Shown here: positions 10,830-20,604 of the stretch, one piece after another
Position numbering within the stretch: position 1 is the first letter of the stretch
Layout: each line of letters starts with the position of its first letter
From: Priapulus caudatus
Taxonomy: Eukaryota; Priapulida; Priapulimorpha; Priapulimorphida; Priapulidae
Direction of reading: 5' to 3'
DNA length: 24,524 bases
Assembly: GCF_000485595.1 (NCBI RefSeq)
Contig: NW_014577319.1
Coordinates: 101,922-126,445 of the forward strand
Translations under genes and position numbers: made by a program
Notes under the pieces: model-generated
The model's input: only the letters and a program-made list of their open reading frames with translations
What the model was told of the DNA's origin: nothing
Databases searched by the model: none

Positions 10830-11300
10830 TAAATATGAATATAATTGAAACCATATAATTAATATGGTAGCAACAAGTTAATTGTGAAATCTAACATTTT
10901 ACAATATTTATAAAACTTATGTATATGAGGAGAATAGCACCAAATAGTGTACAATCTAGATTTGAAGATTGAAATGTACAGCATGATTTTAATACTTGCT
11001 CTCGAAATTGAATTTTTGAAATGTAATAATATAAGTAGTGAAATGTTTTTATTGAATCCTGATAAAATTATACTTATACAAAGGTATAATTGAAACAAAC
11101 TTAAGATTTTGAGACAATGAATTGAATACGGCATGGTTTTCGTACTTTCTTTCGATATCAAAATTGTGAAATGCAATAATATTACATTAATGTAATGACG
11201 CCCGTGTAGAATTTTGATAAAGAATGAAATGCATGCATGGTTTACCTGCTTTTGCTTCTAATCGATGGTTTCTTTTAAAGGTTACTTTATTTAGTTGGTT
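10830..11300. repeat. AT-rich intron 3 with degenerate ~150-bp repeat
   Basis: Segments around 10976-11031 and 11127-11182 align: CAGCATGATTTTAATACTTG versus CGGCATGGTTTTCGTACTTT, then GAAATGTAATAATAT versus GAAATGCAATAATAT. A shorter third relative begins near 11232 (GCATGGTTTACCTGCTTTTG), and the acceptor tract at 11295-11318 shares ACTTGCTCTCG with the first copy. The rest is AT-rich intron without a gene. Confidence 0.55.
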
Positions 11301-11318
11301 TACTTGCTCTCGCTTCAG

Positions 11319-11436
11319 AATGCGCTTGTGATATTGGACGTCGGGGCGACAGATGCAGGGGTCTACAGCATGGAGGCGCTGAACCCACAGCTAGGACAAG
11401 CGCAGTACAGCGGCAACGTCTCCGTCACGGTCGACG
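11319..11436 (+). CDS. sdk: Sidekick-like Ig domain 2, second half (exon)
   Basis: The acceptor is CTTGCTCTCGCTTCAG at 11318 and the donor is GTGAGT at 11437. It reads NALVILDVGATDAGVYSMEA then LNPQLGQAQYSGNVSVTVD plus one base (phase 1). The D-A-G-x-Y motif of the F strand is intact, but the canonical Cys two residues after the Tyr is Met (DAGVYSMEA). Both disulfide cysteines of this domain are therefore missing. I recall sidekick Ig2 having a similar NQLVIL...DAGAYYVQAVN stretch with no Cys. Frame and phase chain cleanly from 10780. The next exon must begin with two bases, as the Ig3a candidates do. Confidence 0.85.
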
Positions 11437-12370
11437 GTGAGTTGTGAGACGCTAGGCTTTGTCATTTTCTCATCAAAGCGACGTTATGGCCGCATCAGAC
11501 GGTGTAACTAACCGTCGTAATCATGGGTTGCGTTGCATTCGCTCTAATCGCTGTTGAATCACCCGTTTCAAATAGCCAGCCATACGTAGACTGGTCCAAT
11601 AGTCGGTAAACCTATGCAGCCTAAACCCGCCACAGGGATGATGAAGCAGTCTAGTGGCAAAAAAACTGTGCAATGACGGAGTGGGATTTAATGCGGTGTA
11701 AGGTTTAATATGCGTGGTGCGTCAAGGATGAAAGTTGTTGAAATTTGCGTTTGTGTTTGATGTTTAGAGGCTCTAACAGAGAACAAACAATGCGTTCGTA
11801 ATACCTTTATAAGCTGCTTGATGACGCTTCATCGTGACGTAAGATAACCTTCCTGCTGATAGATATTCTCTCGCTGTTCCATTTGCGTACTTTATTGCTT
11901 GCTCCCGCTGCCCTTGCTTTGTTTTTAAATTGCGCTTGTTACCGCTCTTTAATTTAATATTCAGAGCGAGTTGAAATGCACTGACGAGTATAACGCAAAA
12001 CTACTGTAAAATTTTATCGTGCTGTATTTGATACGCACGTCATATTTTGCACTTGGCGAGTTTCATGAGAGACTCTATTGGGCCGCGGCTCGATTCGGTT
12101 CTTTATTGATGCAGGCGCTATTATCGCTCTTGTTACAAATAACAATCTAGCGCAAACAATGGCCGACGGCACATGCGCGCCGCATAATTCGGCGCCGGCG
12201 CAGCAGAGGCGCCCGCAGCCGCGTCATTGACGACGCATGATTACACACGCGCGTCTCAATAGTCGCCGAGATGCCGGCGCGCAATTTTGTTTCCATTAAC
12301 TGAAATAATTGAGATGTATAGCGTTGTGTCGGGCGCGGGCGGACGGTGATGAGGTAGGACGCTCGCAGAG
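11437..12370. other. Intron 4 proximal part, no gene seen
   Basis: Ordinary mixed-composition sequence with CpG-rich stretches near 12160-12290. An acceptor-like TTGATGCAG near 12114 is followed by an open frame, but it has no Ig features and runs into a stop. No RNA gene was seen. Confidence 0.5.
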
Positions 12371-12379
12371 ACGCGCCAC

Positions 12380-12445
12380 GTGTGCGCGCGTGCGTGCCTG
12401 CGTGCGTGCGTGTGTGTATGTGTGTGTGTGTGCGCGCGCCGGCGA
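12380..12445. repeat. GCGT/GT repeat
   Basis: Alternating purine-pyrimidine GTGCGT run followed by GCGCGC. Low complexity. Confidence 0.85.
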
Positions 12446-12564
12446 GAGTTGACGAGGTTTTGAAACCATTTCCTTTGCATTTCGTAATGCTGCAGCGATG
12501 ATGACGTGTGCCAATCTATTATACGATTTGTGTTTTTTGAAGTGTGGAGTTATTAGATACTGAG

Positions 12565-12643
12565 CAGAGAGAGACCGGCATAGCGAGGCAGGAGAGGGAG
12601 TATGGGCCAGAAAGAGAGGCAGAGTGCGCGCGCGCGAGAGAGC

Positions 12644-12679
<36 letters not shown>

Positions 12680-12705
12680 TTTAGAGAGAGAGAGAAGTGA
12701 GAAGG
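12565..12705. repeat. GA microsatellite with GCGC core
   Basis: GAGA run interrupted by a GCGCGCGCG stretch near 12626. Low complexity. Confidence 0.85.
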
Positions 12706-12719
12706 TAGGCACGCGAGGT

Positions 12720-12876
12720 CAGAGATATAAAGTAGGGGTGGGTTGGCAGTAAATGGTTAGGTAATTAGATTCAGATAGATCAGAAGTGGAGAAAGTCCGA
12801 TAAATAATAAAGAAGAGAAAATTGAGAGACGCTAGAGATAGACGATAAAGAGAAGCGAGAGAGAAGAGAGAGAGAG

Positions 12877-12920
<44 letters not shown>

Positions 12921-13123
12921 GAGAAGAAGAAAAAGAAAGAAAAAGCGAGAGAGAGAGAGATAGAAGGAGCCATGAGCAGAAGAATAAAGTAGGGGGTGGG
13001 TGGCGTGTAAATGGTAGGGAATTAGATATTAAGATCAGAAAGTGGAGAAGGTCTCGATTAAATAACTAAAGAGATGAGAAAATGAAAGAGCTGGAGATCG
13101 CGATAAATGAGAACAGACAGAGC

Positions 13124-13162
<39 letters not shown>

Positions 13163-13352
13163 AAGAGAGAGAGTGAGAGAGAGAGAGAGAGGAGAGAGGG
13201 AGAGAGAGAGAGGCGGAGAAGGACATGGAGCAGAGATAAAAGTAGGGGTGGGTTTTGCGTGTAAACATGGTTAGGAATTAGAATAGATAGACAGAAAAGG
13301 TGAGAAGGTCCGATTAAATAAATAAAAGAGAGAGAAATAGAGAGCCTGGATG
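12720..13352. repeat. About 255-bp tandem repeat, three units, cut by gap
   Basis: Units start near 12720, 12975 and 13230 with AGATAAAGTAGGGGTGGG-like sequence, then a TAAATGGTTAGG-like stretch, a TCCGATTAAATAAATAAAGA-like part, and a GA microsatellite of variable length. The third unit is truncated by the N gap, so the array is probably longer. Units differ by small indels. Confidence 0.8.
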
Positions 13353-13736
13353 NNNNNNNNNNNNNNNNNNNNNNNNNNNNNNNNNNNNNNNNNNNNNNNN
13401 NNNNNNNNNNNNNNNNNNNNNNNNNNNNNNNNNNNNNNNNNNNNNNNNNNNNNNNNNNNNNNNNNNNNNNNNNNNNNNNNNNNNNNNNNNNNNNNNNNNN
13501 NNNNNNNNNNNNNNNNNNNNNNNNNNNNNNNNNNNNNNNNNNNNNNNNNNNNNNNNNNNNNNNNNNNNNNNNNNNNNNNNNNNNNNNNNNNNNNNNNNNN
13601 NNNNNNNNNNNNNNNNNNNNNNNNNNNNNNNNNNNNNNNNNNNNNNNNNNNNNNNNNNNNNNNNNNNNNNNNNNNNNNNNNNNNNNNNNNNNNNNNNNNN
13701 NNNNNNNNNNNNNNNNNNNNNNNNNNNNNNNNNNNN
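13353..13736. other. Assembly gap (384 N)
   Basis: Run of 384 N. Flanks are the 255-bp repeat on the left and purine-rich sequence on the right. Open frames spanning the gap have no meaning. Confidence 0.99.
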
Positions 13737-14750
13737 CTGGGATTGACTCTCCGGAGGCCCGTCGGAGGAGCACGCACCGAGTGATGCAGAACGGAGATAG
13801 AGACGAGGAGATGAGACAGAGCAGATACGAGGGAGGAGAGCGAGAGACTGAGAGGAGATGGAGACGCTGGGAGAGAGAGAGGCGGAGCCGAGCAGAGAGG
13901 AGGCGACGGAGGAGAGTGAGAGGAGCGAGAGAGAGGGAGAGTGGGTCGAGGATGAGGAGAGACGAGGGAGAGGACGGAGCAGCCTGGGACGAGGGAACGG
14001 GGGGAGGGAGGGGAGGAAGATAAGAGAAAGAGAGAGCGAGGAGGAGGAGGGAGTAGAACTGGGAATCGCGAGACAGGAGAGACGGAGGAAGGGCCGACGA
14101 GATGACCGACGAGATAGAGCAGAACGATGAGACGAGCGAGACCGAAGAGGAGGATAGTGGAGTGAGATGAGGACGAGAGAGAGGAGCAGCGAGAGAGAAG
14201 AGACTGAGGAGAGGAGAGAGAGAGAGCTGAGCGGACCGGGGTTGAGCCGGAGACCGGCCGAGGGAGAGAGAAGGAGAGGGAAGACAGAGAGCACACGTTC
14301 GAGAAGAGGGGAGAAGGAGAGGAGGACGGAGGAGGCGGAAGAGAGACGAGGTGGCCGAGGGGAGAGAGGGAGGAGGATTGAGAGAAGCGAAGAGATCGGC
14401 GGGCGACGACATGGCGAGAGGACGAGAGAAGAGGGGAAGAGACGAGGAAGGTGACCCGTGAGGAGGACCAGCACACAACGGAACCCGCCGAGAGAGAGAG
14501 AAGAGACGAGCGTGAGGATTGAGGAGGGGGCGAAGAGCAGAGGAGGACCGACGAAGGCGGGGAGAGGGAGTAAGGAGACGGAGCGAATGAGGGATGGACA
14601 GATAGGAGATGAGACGAGAGGTCATGGCCAGAAAGCGAGCGAGAGCGACGGAGATGAGGGGAGATGATGGAGATGGGAGGATGCTGGGGGCAGAAGAAGA
14701 GGGACGAGGAGGGACGAGGGAGAGAAGGAGAGACAGTCAAATCGGAGCGC
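13737..14750. repeat. Purine-rich degenerate tract
   Basis: Almost pure G/A sequence with scattered C and T and no clear fixed period. Its Ser/Leu/Pro-rich and Arg/Glu-rich frames on both strands are composition artefacts. Stray bases within otherwise regular GAGA suggest poor base accuracy. Confidence 0.75.
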
Positions 14751-14880
14751 ATACGCCATTGCCATGGAGGCCAAGAGAGGGTGAGAATCTTCTCATTTAA
14801 AGTAAGGGGCAGGGGTTGCGGCGGCTGCCACCGCGGTAATATGCCGTTTTAGGGACACTTAGGATAGGCAGAGACAAAAA
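14751..14880. other. Short non-repetitive island
   Basis: About 130 bases of mixed composition (CATACGCCATTGCCATGG region) between purine tracts. No function is recognised. Confidence 0.4.
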
Positions 14881-15470
14881 GTCCGAGACGAGAGAGAGAG
14901 AGAGGAGAGGACGAGCATGGAGCGCCCAGAGAGACGGGAACAGGAGAAAGGATGCAGATGGAGAGCAGAGAGAAGAGGACGAGAGACTGAGACAGAGAGA
15001 GAGAGGATGACAGAGAAGAGAGGAGACGAAGAGACAGCAGACAGAGACCAGATGGACAGAGACAGCAGACAGAGCAGAGAGAGAAGAGAGACTGGACGTT
15101 GTGATGGAGAGAGAGATCCAGATGGAGAGAGAGAGACTGAGAGAAGGAGAGCAGAGAAATGAGAGGAAGAGGAGAAGAGTGCTTGACGAAACAAGTGAAA
15201 GAAAAAGTTGGATGAAGAGTACGAGAGTGATAGAGTCGAGAAGAGAGAGAAGACAAGCACGGACAGAAGACAGAGAGAGACAGGACAGGAGACCAGGAGA
15301 ACAGAGACAGACGACGAGAGACAGAAAAGCAGGAGCAGAGAGAAGAGGTCGAGAGCATCTCCCGGGAGGACGAGGGAAGAGAGAGAGAGAGAGAGGAAGA
15401 GAGAGAGAGAGAGAGATGAGAGAGAGAGAGAGCAGGGAGATGAGAGAGAGAGAGAGACGAGAGCGAGATC
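14881..15470. repeat. GA/CAGA-rich purine tract
   Basis: GAGACAGA-type low-complexity sequence ending in nearly pure GA (15378-15470). No gene. Confidence 0.85.
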
Positions 15471-15479
15471 ACATGGGAT

Positions 15480-16375
15480 TAGCTGTTTAAATAATAATTA
15501 ACCGGAAAATTCACAAGGGTCTGGCAGAAGAAAGAAACAAAAACGTATTCATTACCGAACATAATTGCGAAGTGTGATCTGACAATTGAAGACGCCCATG
15601 GAGGAACAATTTGTGCACAAAATTCTCTTGCATCCATATTATGCACAGGCCGCGACATTGCAAAGTGATTAAACTCGTGCCATGTTAGATCCTTACTGTT
15701 GATTACGCGCGATTTTATTGCAAGCACATCAGCGGCCCGTCCCACTGCCGACCCGTCGTCCTGCCACCAGGTAGATGTCGTCCCGTACCCCCGGCAGAAC
15801 ACCACGACTGTCCGCCGTCCGCGTCGATGTTGTCCGGTTCTAAGAATTGCATCGCAAATGTCAAGGTGGTAAGAAAGAAGATGCAATTCCCGCGATTGCT
15901 CGTATTTCGAATGACCGATTGATGTGTGATGGTGATGTGTGCGTGCGCGTGCGTCCTCGCGCTGCGTGCACGTGTGTTAGTGTGTGCCGTATGTGCGTGC
16001 GTTACGTGCGTGGACGTCCGCGCGCGTCGAGTGTTAATATGTGTTTTTTTTCTCATGAGACAATGCAGTCATTCTACACACACATTAGGCATTATAGATA
16101 TATAATATATACTAATATATATATAATAATAAAATATATCAATTGAAAATTTCGATAAAAGATTTCCCAACAGAGAAAACGAAATGCAATCTAGTTTTTT
16201 TCACGAACTTCTTGTGCAATGTAGAGTAGTGCGCAGACACATGTCCACACTGCTTGTCCGTCGAAGATTGCCGGTTTCTCTGATAGAAAGAAAGGTAGGG
16301 AAGGTGGACGAAAACGTAGGTAGACCAGATATGATACAGGTGCCAGTGTGCTGGCAAGCCCCGCCCACAAATGCC
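15480..16375. other. Intron 4 single-copy stretch, no gene recognised
   Basis: Mixed-composition sequence. A minus-strand open frame of 135 codons covers 15479-15886 but shows no family features and no matching splice context. Positions 15935-16040 are GT/GCGT-rich and 16075-16140 are an AT-rich TATA repeat. Confidence 0.5.
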
Positions 16376-16379
16376 GAAG

Positions 16380-17000
16380 TCGCTCATTCATACCCTCCCC
16401 TCGTACGCTACACGCGGCCAGTCCGCCCCCTGCGGCACATACTAACGCCACACACGCACACCGACAGCCCACGCAACACGCACACACACGCACACGCGCA
16501 ACGCACCACAGCGGCACCGTCCCCGCCGGGCCCCCTGCTGCACATCCTAACGGCACGCACACACACGACACACATACAACACACACACACACACACACAC
16601 AACACACCACACGCACGCAGCCGCGCACGCGGCGCTCACGCGCACGCACCGACGCACGCACAGCCGGGCAGTCCGGCCCCCTACTGCGCATGTAACCGAA
16701 CGACACACACCGCACCGCCACGCACAGTCGGCACATGTCTAGGGTGCAACGACTGCACCATGTAACCGCACGCCACCGCCAGCGCACTGTCGCACGACAC
16801 GCATGGCACCACGCACACACCGCACTACGCACGCCACCGAACGCACGCCACACGCCACAGCGGCAGTCTGGGGTGCCAATATGCATGTAACGCACGCACA
16901 CGCACGACCACGCACCGCAACACACGCACGAACACACCGCGCGCACCACGGCACTCCGACCTGTCGCGCGATCTCTAACCACACGGCACACGCACGCAAT
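16380..17000. repeat. CA/CGCA minisatellite, corrupted copy
   Basis: CACGCA repeats with islands such as CAGTCCGGCCCCCTACTGCG and CAGTCTGGGGTGCCAATATG followed by CATGTAACCG. The same islands occur at 22970-23190 in a cleaner form. Cys/Val-rich and His/Thr-rich open frames are repeat translations. Confidence 0.85.
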
Positions 17001-17029
17001 GATATCATTCTTTCGCTTGAAGGCACTGG

Positions 17030-17400
17030 GCGGGAGTTCGGCGTTGTCGGTTAGGTATTATGTGTCGCGTACCCGTAATCGTTGCATATCAAAGGTAGGG
17101 GAGGAAAGGGGGGAAAGGAGAGGGGCGGAGATAATGCACGCATGGACAGCACAGCGATCGTATCATCCGTAGCATTGTAATTTTGGTTGGACAGCCATGC
17201 GGGACAACGCCCCGTCAGTAGCCGGTCACTCAGTCACAGCAGCGTTCTATGTCTAGTGCCGAATGGAAGGGGAAGTAGATGGAACGTGTATCGTGCGGTT
17301 TCGGCGCGAAGTCTATATATACGATCCACTCGCATCGGATGCAGCGACCGCTGCCGCCGCATTGAGGAGAAGAGAGACACGATATAACAGATTGAACCAG
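17030..17400. repeat. Block X, copy 1 (flanks of Ig3a exon)
   Basis: This matches 23325-23640 with indels: CGTTGTCGGT, a poly-purine GGGGAGG run, ATAATGCACGCATG, GCGATCG, the Ig3a exon and TCTATATATACGAT. It precedes a GA run in both places. Confidence 0.75.
17195..17285 (+). CDS. sdk: Sidekick-like Ig domain 3, first half (exon, copy 1, frame error)
   Basis: The acceptor is TTTTGGTTGGACAG at 17194. Two bases fit the phase-1 end at 11436. The frame then reads MRDNAPSVAGHSVTAAF, the N-terminal half of an Ig domain (Pro-Ser-Val-Ala-Gly, then a B strand). It then breaks by an indel just before the expected Cys. Comparison with 23468-23555 shows where: the shared TTCTCATGTAGTGCC gives Phe-Ser-Cys-Ser-Ala. 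Further on both copies encode an acidic EMEGDVDG-like stretch. The copy-1 end (GGAAC before GTGTAT) is phase 2, which suits the exon at 18666. The exon is too short and damaged for the main frame to stand out. The Ig3a identity is an inference from phase, order and the B-strand pattern. Confidence 0.6.
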
Positions 17401-17449
17401 CAAAGCTAATTAAACAGTTACATGATATGCAAGCGGAAGAAGAGACGAC

Positions 17450-17615
17450 CGAAGACGAGAGAGAGAGCACAGACCAGAGAGAGAGGGAGACGGAGGAGAG
17501 AGAGAGAGAGAGAGAGGCAGATACGAGGCCGAGGAGAGAGGTGGGAGAGGAGGAGGAGAGAGAGAACAGCGGAGGAGAGAGAGAGAGTCACAGATACAGA
17601 GAGACGAAGTTCTTA
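17450..17615. repeat. GA microsatellite
   Basis: GAGA run with GAC interruptions, matching 23665-23815 in position relative to block X. Confidence 0.9.
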
Positions 17616-17619
17616 ACAC

Positions 17620-18065
17620 GTGGCATAATGTTACAGTAATATATGATTAATATAATAATATATATACATATATACGTAGCACAGTGTGAACATTAGGGAG
17701 CAATGTAGACGCAGGAAGAGTTGTCTGGAGAGCGATGGCAGGGCGGATATCTACTTTTGCCCGGCCTTCACACAGCACCACGCGCGTATTTATCGATGCC
17801 CAACCCCCAGCCGCGGCGTGCACTGACTATCTCGCGTAGCCGAAGCTGTTCTCCATTTTTTAAATTCGATAGTCCATCATTTTATAAAGCATTGCACTTA
17901 ATGCATTAGTTCCTTCCGTTTTTGCGTCCTCACAAGTGCCGCGGCACGATCACATGGCCTCCTCTAGTTTGCCGCGCTCTTGCCGCCCTGTTTCGCGCAT
18001 TCGCGAAGGTAAACGGTATGCCTGCCCACATCCTATCCTGTGCGCTCGAGGTATTTAATTGCGGA
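17620..18065. repeat. Block Y, copy 1
   Basis: Spacer matching 23820-24230 with indels: a TATATA stretch, GGCGGATATCTACTT, CACCACGCGCG, TTTATCGATGCC, AAATTCGATA, GTGCCGCGGCACGATCA and CTCGAGGTATT. It leads directly into the CT tract. GTGCCGCGGCAC is a 12-base perfect palindrome present in both copies. No exon is recognised. Confidence 0.75.
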
Positions 18066-18082
18066 CTTAACCAGCAGCGCTG

Positions 18083-18322
18083 CGTCTCCTCTCTCTCTCT
18101 CGGCTCGTTAGTTCACTCTCTCGCCATCTCTCTCGTCGGCTCTCTTTCTCTGGTCGTTTCGCTCAACTCAGTTCTCTCTTTCTCTCTATCTCTCCCTTCT
18201 CGCTCTGCCTCTCTCTCACTCATTCTGTTCTTTCTTCTTTTTCTCTCTCTCTCATTCAAGCTCACTCATTCCCGCTCTCTCTCGTCTCTCTCTCTCTACT
18301 ACTCTCTCTCTCTCTCTTCTTC

Positions 18323-18372
<50 letters not shown>

Positions 18373-18663
18373 TTTTTCTCTCTCTCTACTGCTCTCTCTC
18401 TCTCTCTTTATTTTCTCTCTCGTCTCTCTCATCTCTCTCTCTCTCTCTCTCTCTTCCTCTCTCTCGTGCTTCTTTTTCTCTTCTCTCTCTCTCTCTCTAT
18501 CTCATCTCTCTCTCTCTCTCTTGCTCTCTCTCGCTCACTCATTACTCTCTCTCTCGCTCGCTGTCACTCATTCTTCTCTCTCTCTCTCTTTCTCTCGCTC
18601 ACTCATTCCCGCTCTCTCTCTCTCTCTCTCCCGCTCACTCATTCTCTCTCTCTCTCGCCTCGC
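18083..18663 (+). repeat. CT microsatellite forming the Ig3b polypyrimidine tract
   Basis: Almost continuous CT/CTTT sequence with repeated GCTCACTCATTC islands. It runs right up to the acceptor CTCGCCTCGCAG. No AG occurs from about 18260 to 18663, so any branch point could sit far upstream. The Ser/Leu-rich open frame across it is an artefact that reads into the exon. Confidence 0.9.
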
Positions 18664-18665
18664 AG

Positions 18666-18891
18666 GCCGCTTTCGAGCTTGCGCATCCGCTGGAGGCGCG
18701 CAGGGCGGACTACCTGACGTCGGAACAATGTCAACTTACGTCATCTCGCCGGTTCGGGCTACAGCTGAGCATTTAAGAAAGGCCACGGTCGCGCCGACAC
18801 GGAGGCGAACCTTACGAGCTGCGTTCGCGCGACCGCTGACGGACTCGACTACCCGGCCGTCCGGCCGCCACCGCCCACCTCACGTACACGG
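18666..18891 (+). CDS. sdk: Sidekick-like Ig domain 3, second half (exon, copy 1, multiple frameshifts)
   Basis: The acceptor is CGCAG at 18665. The first base completes a phase-2 codon, then PLSSLRIRWRR gives the C-strand Trp. The following sequence matches 21728-21941 but has insertions that shift frame several times and create a stop at the LSI-KK position (CATTTAAG). The end CACG is followed by GTATTG, against GTATGT in the other copy. Frames restored by comparison give Ig C, F and G strands. Because it follows an Ig3a candidate in the right order and phase, this is probably the correct position for the exon despite poor base quality. Confidence 0.65.
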
Positions 18892-18893
18892 GT

Positions 18894-20295
18894 ATTGTGC
18901 TGGGGGAGGAGGACGGAGAGGGAAGGAACGAGGTGGGGGAGAGGTGGCGAGGAGTTCGGACGAGGGGGAAACAGGAACGAGTGAGATGGGGAGAGGGGAA
19001 AGGAACGAGGGGGGAGAGGGGTGTGAGACAGGGAGGAACGACCGGTGCCGCGAGAGGACGGGATGAGGGAGAGGAACGAGGTGGGACGGGGAGCCCGAGG
19101 CACGGCGACGAAGGGCAAGAACGACGGGAGTGTAGGGAGGGGACGGATAGGGGAAGGGAACGACGGTGGGGGCAACGGCGGGAAGAGGACGGAGAGTGAG
19201 AGCAACGAGGTGGGAGAGAGGTGGAGGACGTGAGAGGGAGAGGAACAGAGGTGGGGGAGAGGGGGATGAGACCGGGAGAGGCGGAGAAGAGAAGAAGAAA
19301 GAAGGAAAGAAATCACGAGGTGGCTGTGAGAGAGGACGGGAGGGACAGGAAAGCGAGGTGGGCGAGAGAGGGGTGGATGAGACGGTGGAGGGGAGGAACG
19401 AGGTGGGGGAGGGAGGACGGAGAGGGAGGAACGAACGGGGGTAGAGGGGGCCACGAGAGGGACGGAGGGGGGAGAAGAGACGGTGGGTGAGAGGACGGAG
19501 AGGGAAGGACGATGGGTGGCGCCATTTGGAGAGAGGGGGTAGAGGACCGGAGAGCAGCGAGGAACGAAGGTGCAGATGGCGGTAGAGGACGGAGTAGGCG
19601 ACAGGAACGAGTGTGCGGTGAGAGGGCGTAGAGGACGGGAAAGGGAGGAAACCGAAGTGAACCCGATCGTGAGAGGACGGAGAGGGAAGGAACGGGTGGG
19701 AGAGTGACGAAGAAGGGAGGAACGAGGGGGTCGGGGGAGAGGGGCTGAGAGGCACGGACGCAGGGGAGGGAACGAGGTGGGGAGAGGGGGAAGGACGGAG
19801 AGGGGAGAAACGAGTGTGAGTGACGGAGGACGGAGAGGGAAGGAAGGAACGAGGTGGGGGAGAAGAGGACGAAGAAGAGATGGGGGAGACGGAGAGGGGT
19901 AGGAGGAACGAAGGTGGGGAGAGGAGGAAAGAGGACGAGAGAAGGGTAGGAACGAGGGTGGGGGGCGAGAGCGACGGAGAAGGGGAAAGGAACGCCGCGT
20001 GTGAGGAGAGGGCGAGAGGACGGAGAGGGGAGGAACGAGGTGGGGGAGAGGGGGAGAGGACGGAGAGGGGAGGAACGAGGTGGGGGAGAGGACGGAGAGG
20101 GGAGGAACGAGGTGAGTGAGAGGACGGAGAGGGAAGGAACGAGGTGGGGGAGAGGGGCAGAGGACGGAGAGGGGAGGAAGGGGGACAGGGAAAGGCATGA
20201 GGAGGGAAGGGTAGAGAGTAGGAGAGGTGGAGGGGGAAGGGAAAATGAGAGGTGGAAAGGGGAGGCAGGTGAAAGGAGGAGAGAGGAAAGGAGGG
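18894..20295. repeat. Purine minisatellite downstream of Ig3b, copy 1
   Basis: Units of roughly 34-42 bases with the core GAGGACGGAGAGGGGAGGAA then CGAGGTGGGGGAGAG. The regular part is 20013-20180. The rest is degraded by indels. It begins within a few bases of the exon's splice donor. One unit near 20108-20118 contains AGGTGAGTGAG, a perfect donor-like motif. Pro/Ser-rich minus-strand open frames of up to 449 codons are artefacts. Confidence 0.85.
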
Positions 20296-20299
20296 GAAG

Positions 20300-20604
20300 G
20301 TCAGCGAGGCCCGTGTTAAAAAGGCTCGTGGCTCGTGCTAAACGGGAAATGAAACCCAGTTAAAGCTTTTTTCGGTGAACTAAAATCTGAATAAAAGAAA
20401 CGAGGCGACGTGTAATCGGCGTGCGCGCGTGTATACTGATTCTCAAGTTATAGCTTCGTAAAGAATGTTATTACTCGGGTTTTCTGCTTGAGCGAGTCAT
20501 CTAGTTTCTCATGCAGGCGATGTAATAATGCGTGCTTACTATAGTCTGGAGATGCGTGCGTTTGAATACTGCGTGCTGTAATGTGCGCCAGTACGCGTCT
20601 TACG
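20300..20604. other. Intron sequence, no gene seen
   Basis: AT-leaning, single-copy-looking sequence. No exon or RNA gene recognised. Confidence 0.5.

Noticed and set aside
10859-11176. Ile/Leu/Ser-rich 105-codon minus-strand open frame
   Set aside because: AT-rich intron between the two Ig2 exons. No family features, and it overlaps the degenerate repeat.
12115-12230. Acceptor-like TTGATGCAG followed by an open frame
   Set aside because: The frame has no Ig hallmarks and ends at a stop without a good donor.
13066-14752. Minus-strand open frames of about 390-520 codons, Ser/Leu/Arg-rich
   Set aside because: They cross the 384-N gap and translate purine-rich low-complexity DNA. No domain or splice context.
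15740-15850. Plus-strand stretch (PVVLPPGR-like) as a possible Ig3a exon
   Set aside because: It needs frame shifts in otherwise clean sequence, lacks a canonical donor and shows no B strand. The exons at 17195 and 23468 fit phase and motif better.
15479-15886. 135-codon minus-strand open frame with a WWQDDGSAV stretch
   Set aside because: It superficially resembles an Ig C strand, but there is no matching Cys spacing, splice sites or partner exon, and it lies opposite to the gene.
18849-20198. 449-codon Pro/Ser-rich minus-strand open frame
   Set aside because: It is the complement of the purine minisatellite, and it overlaps the Ig3b exon on the opposite strand.
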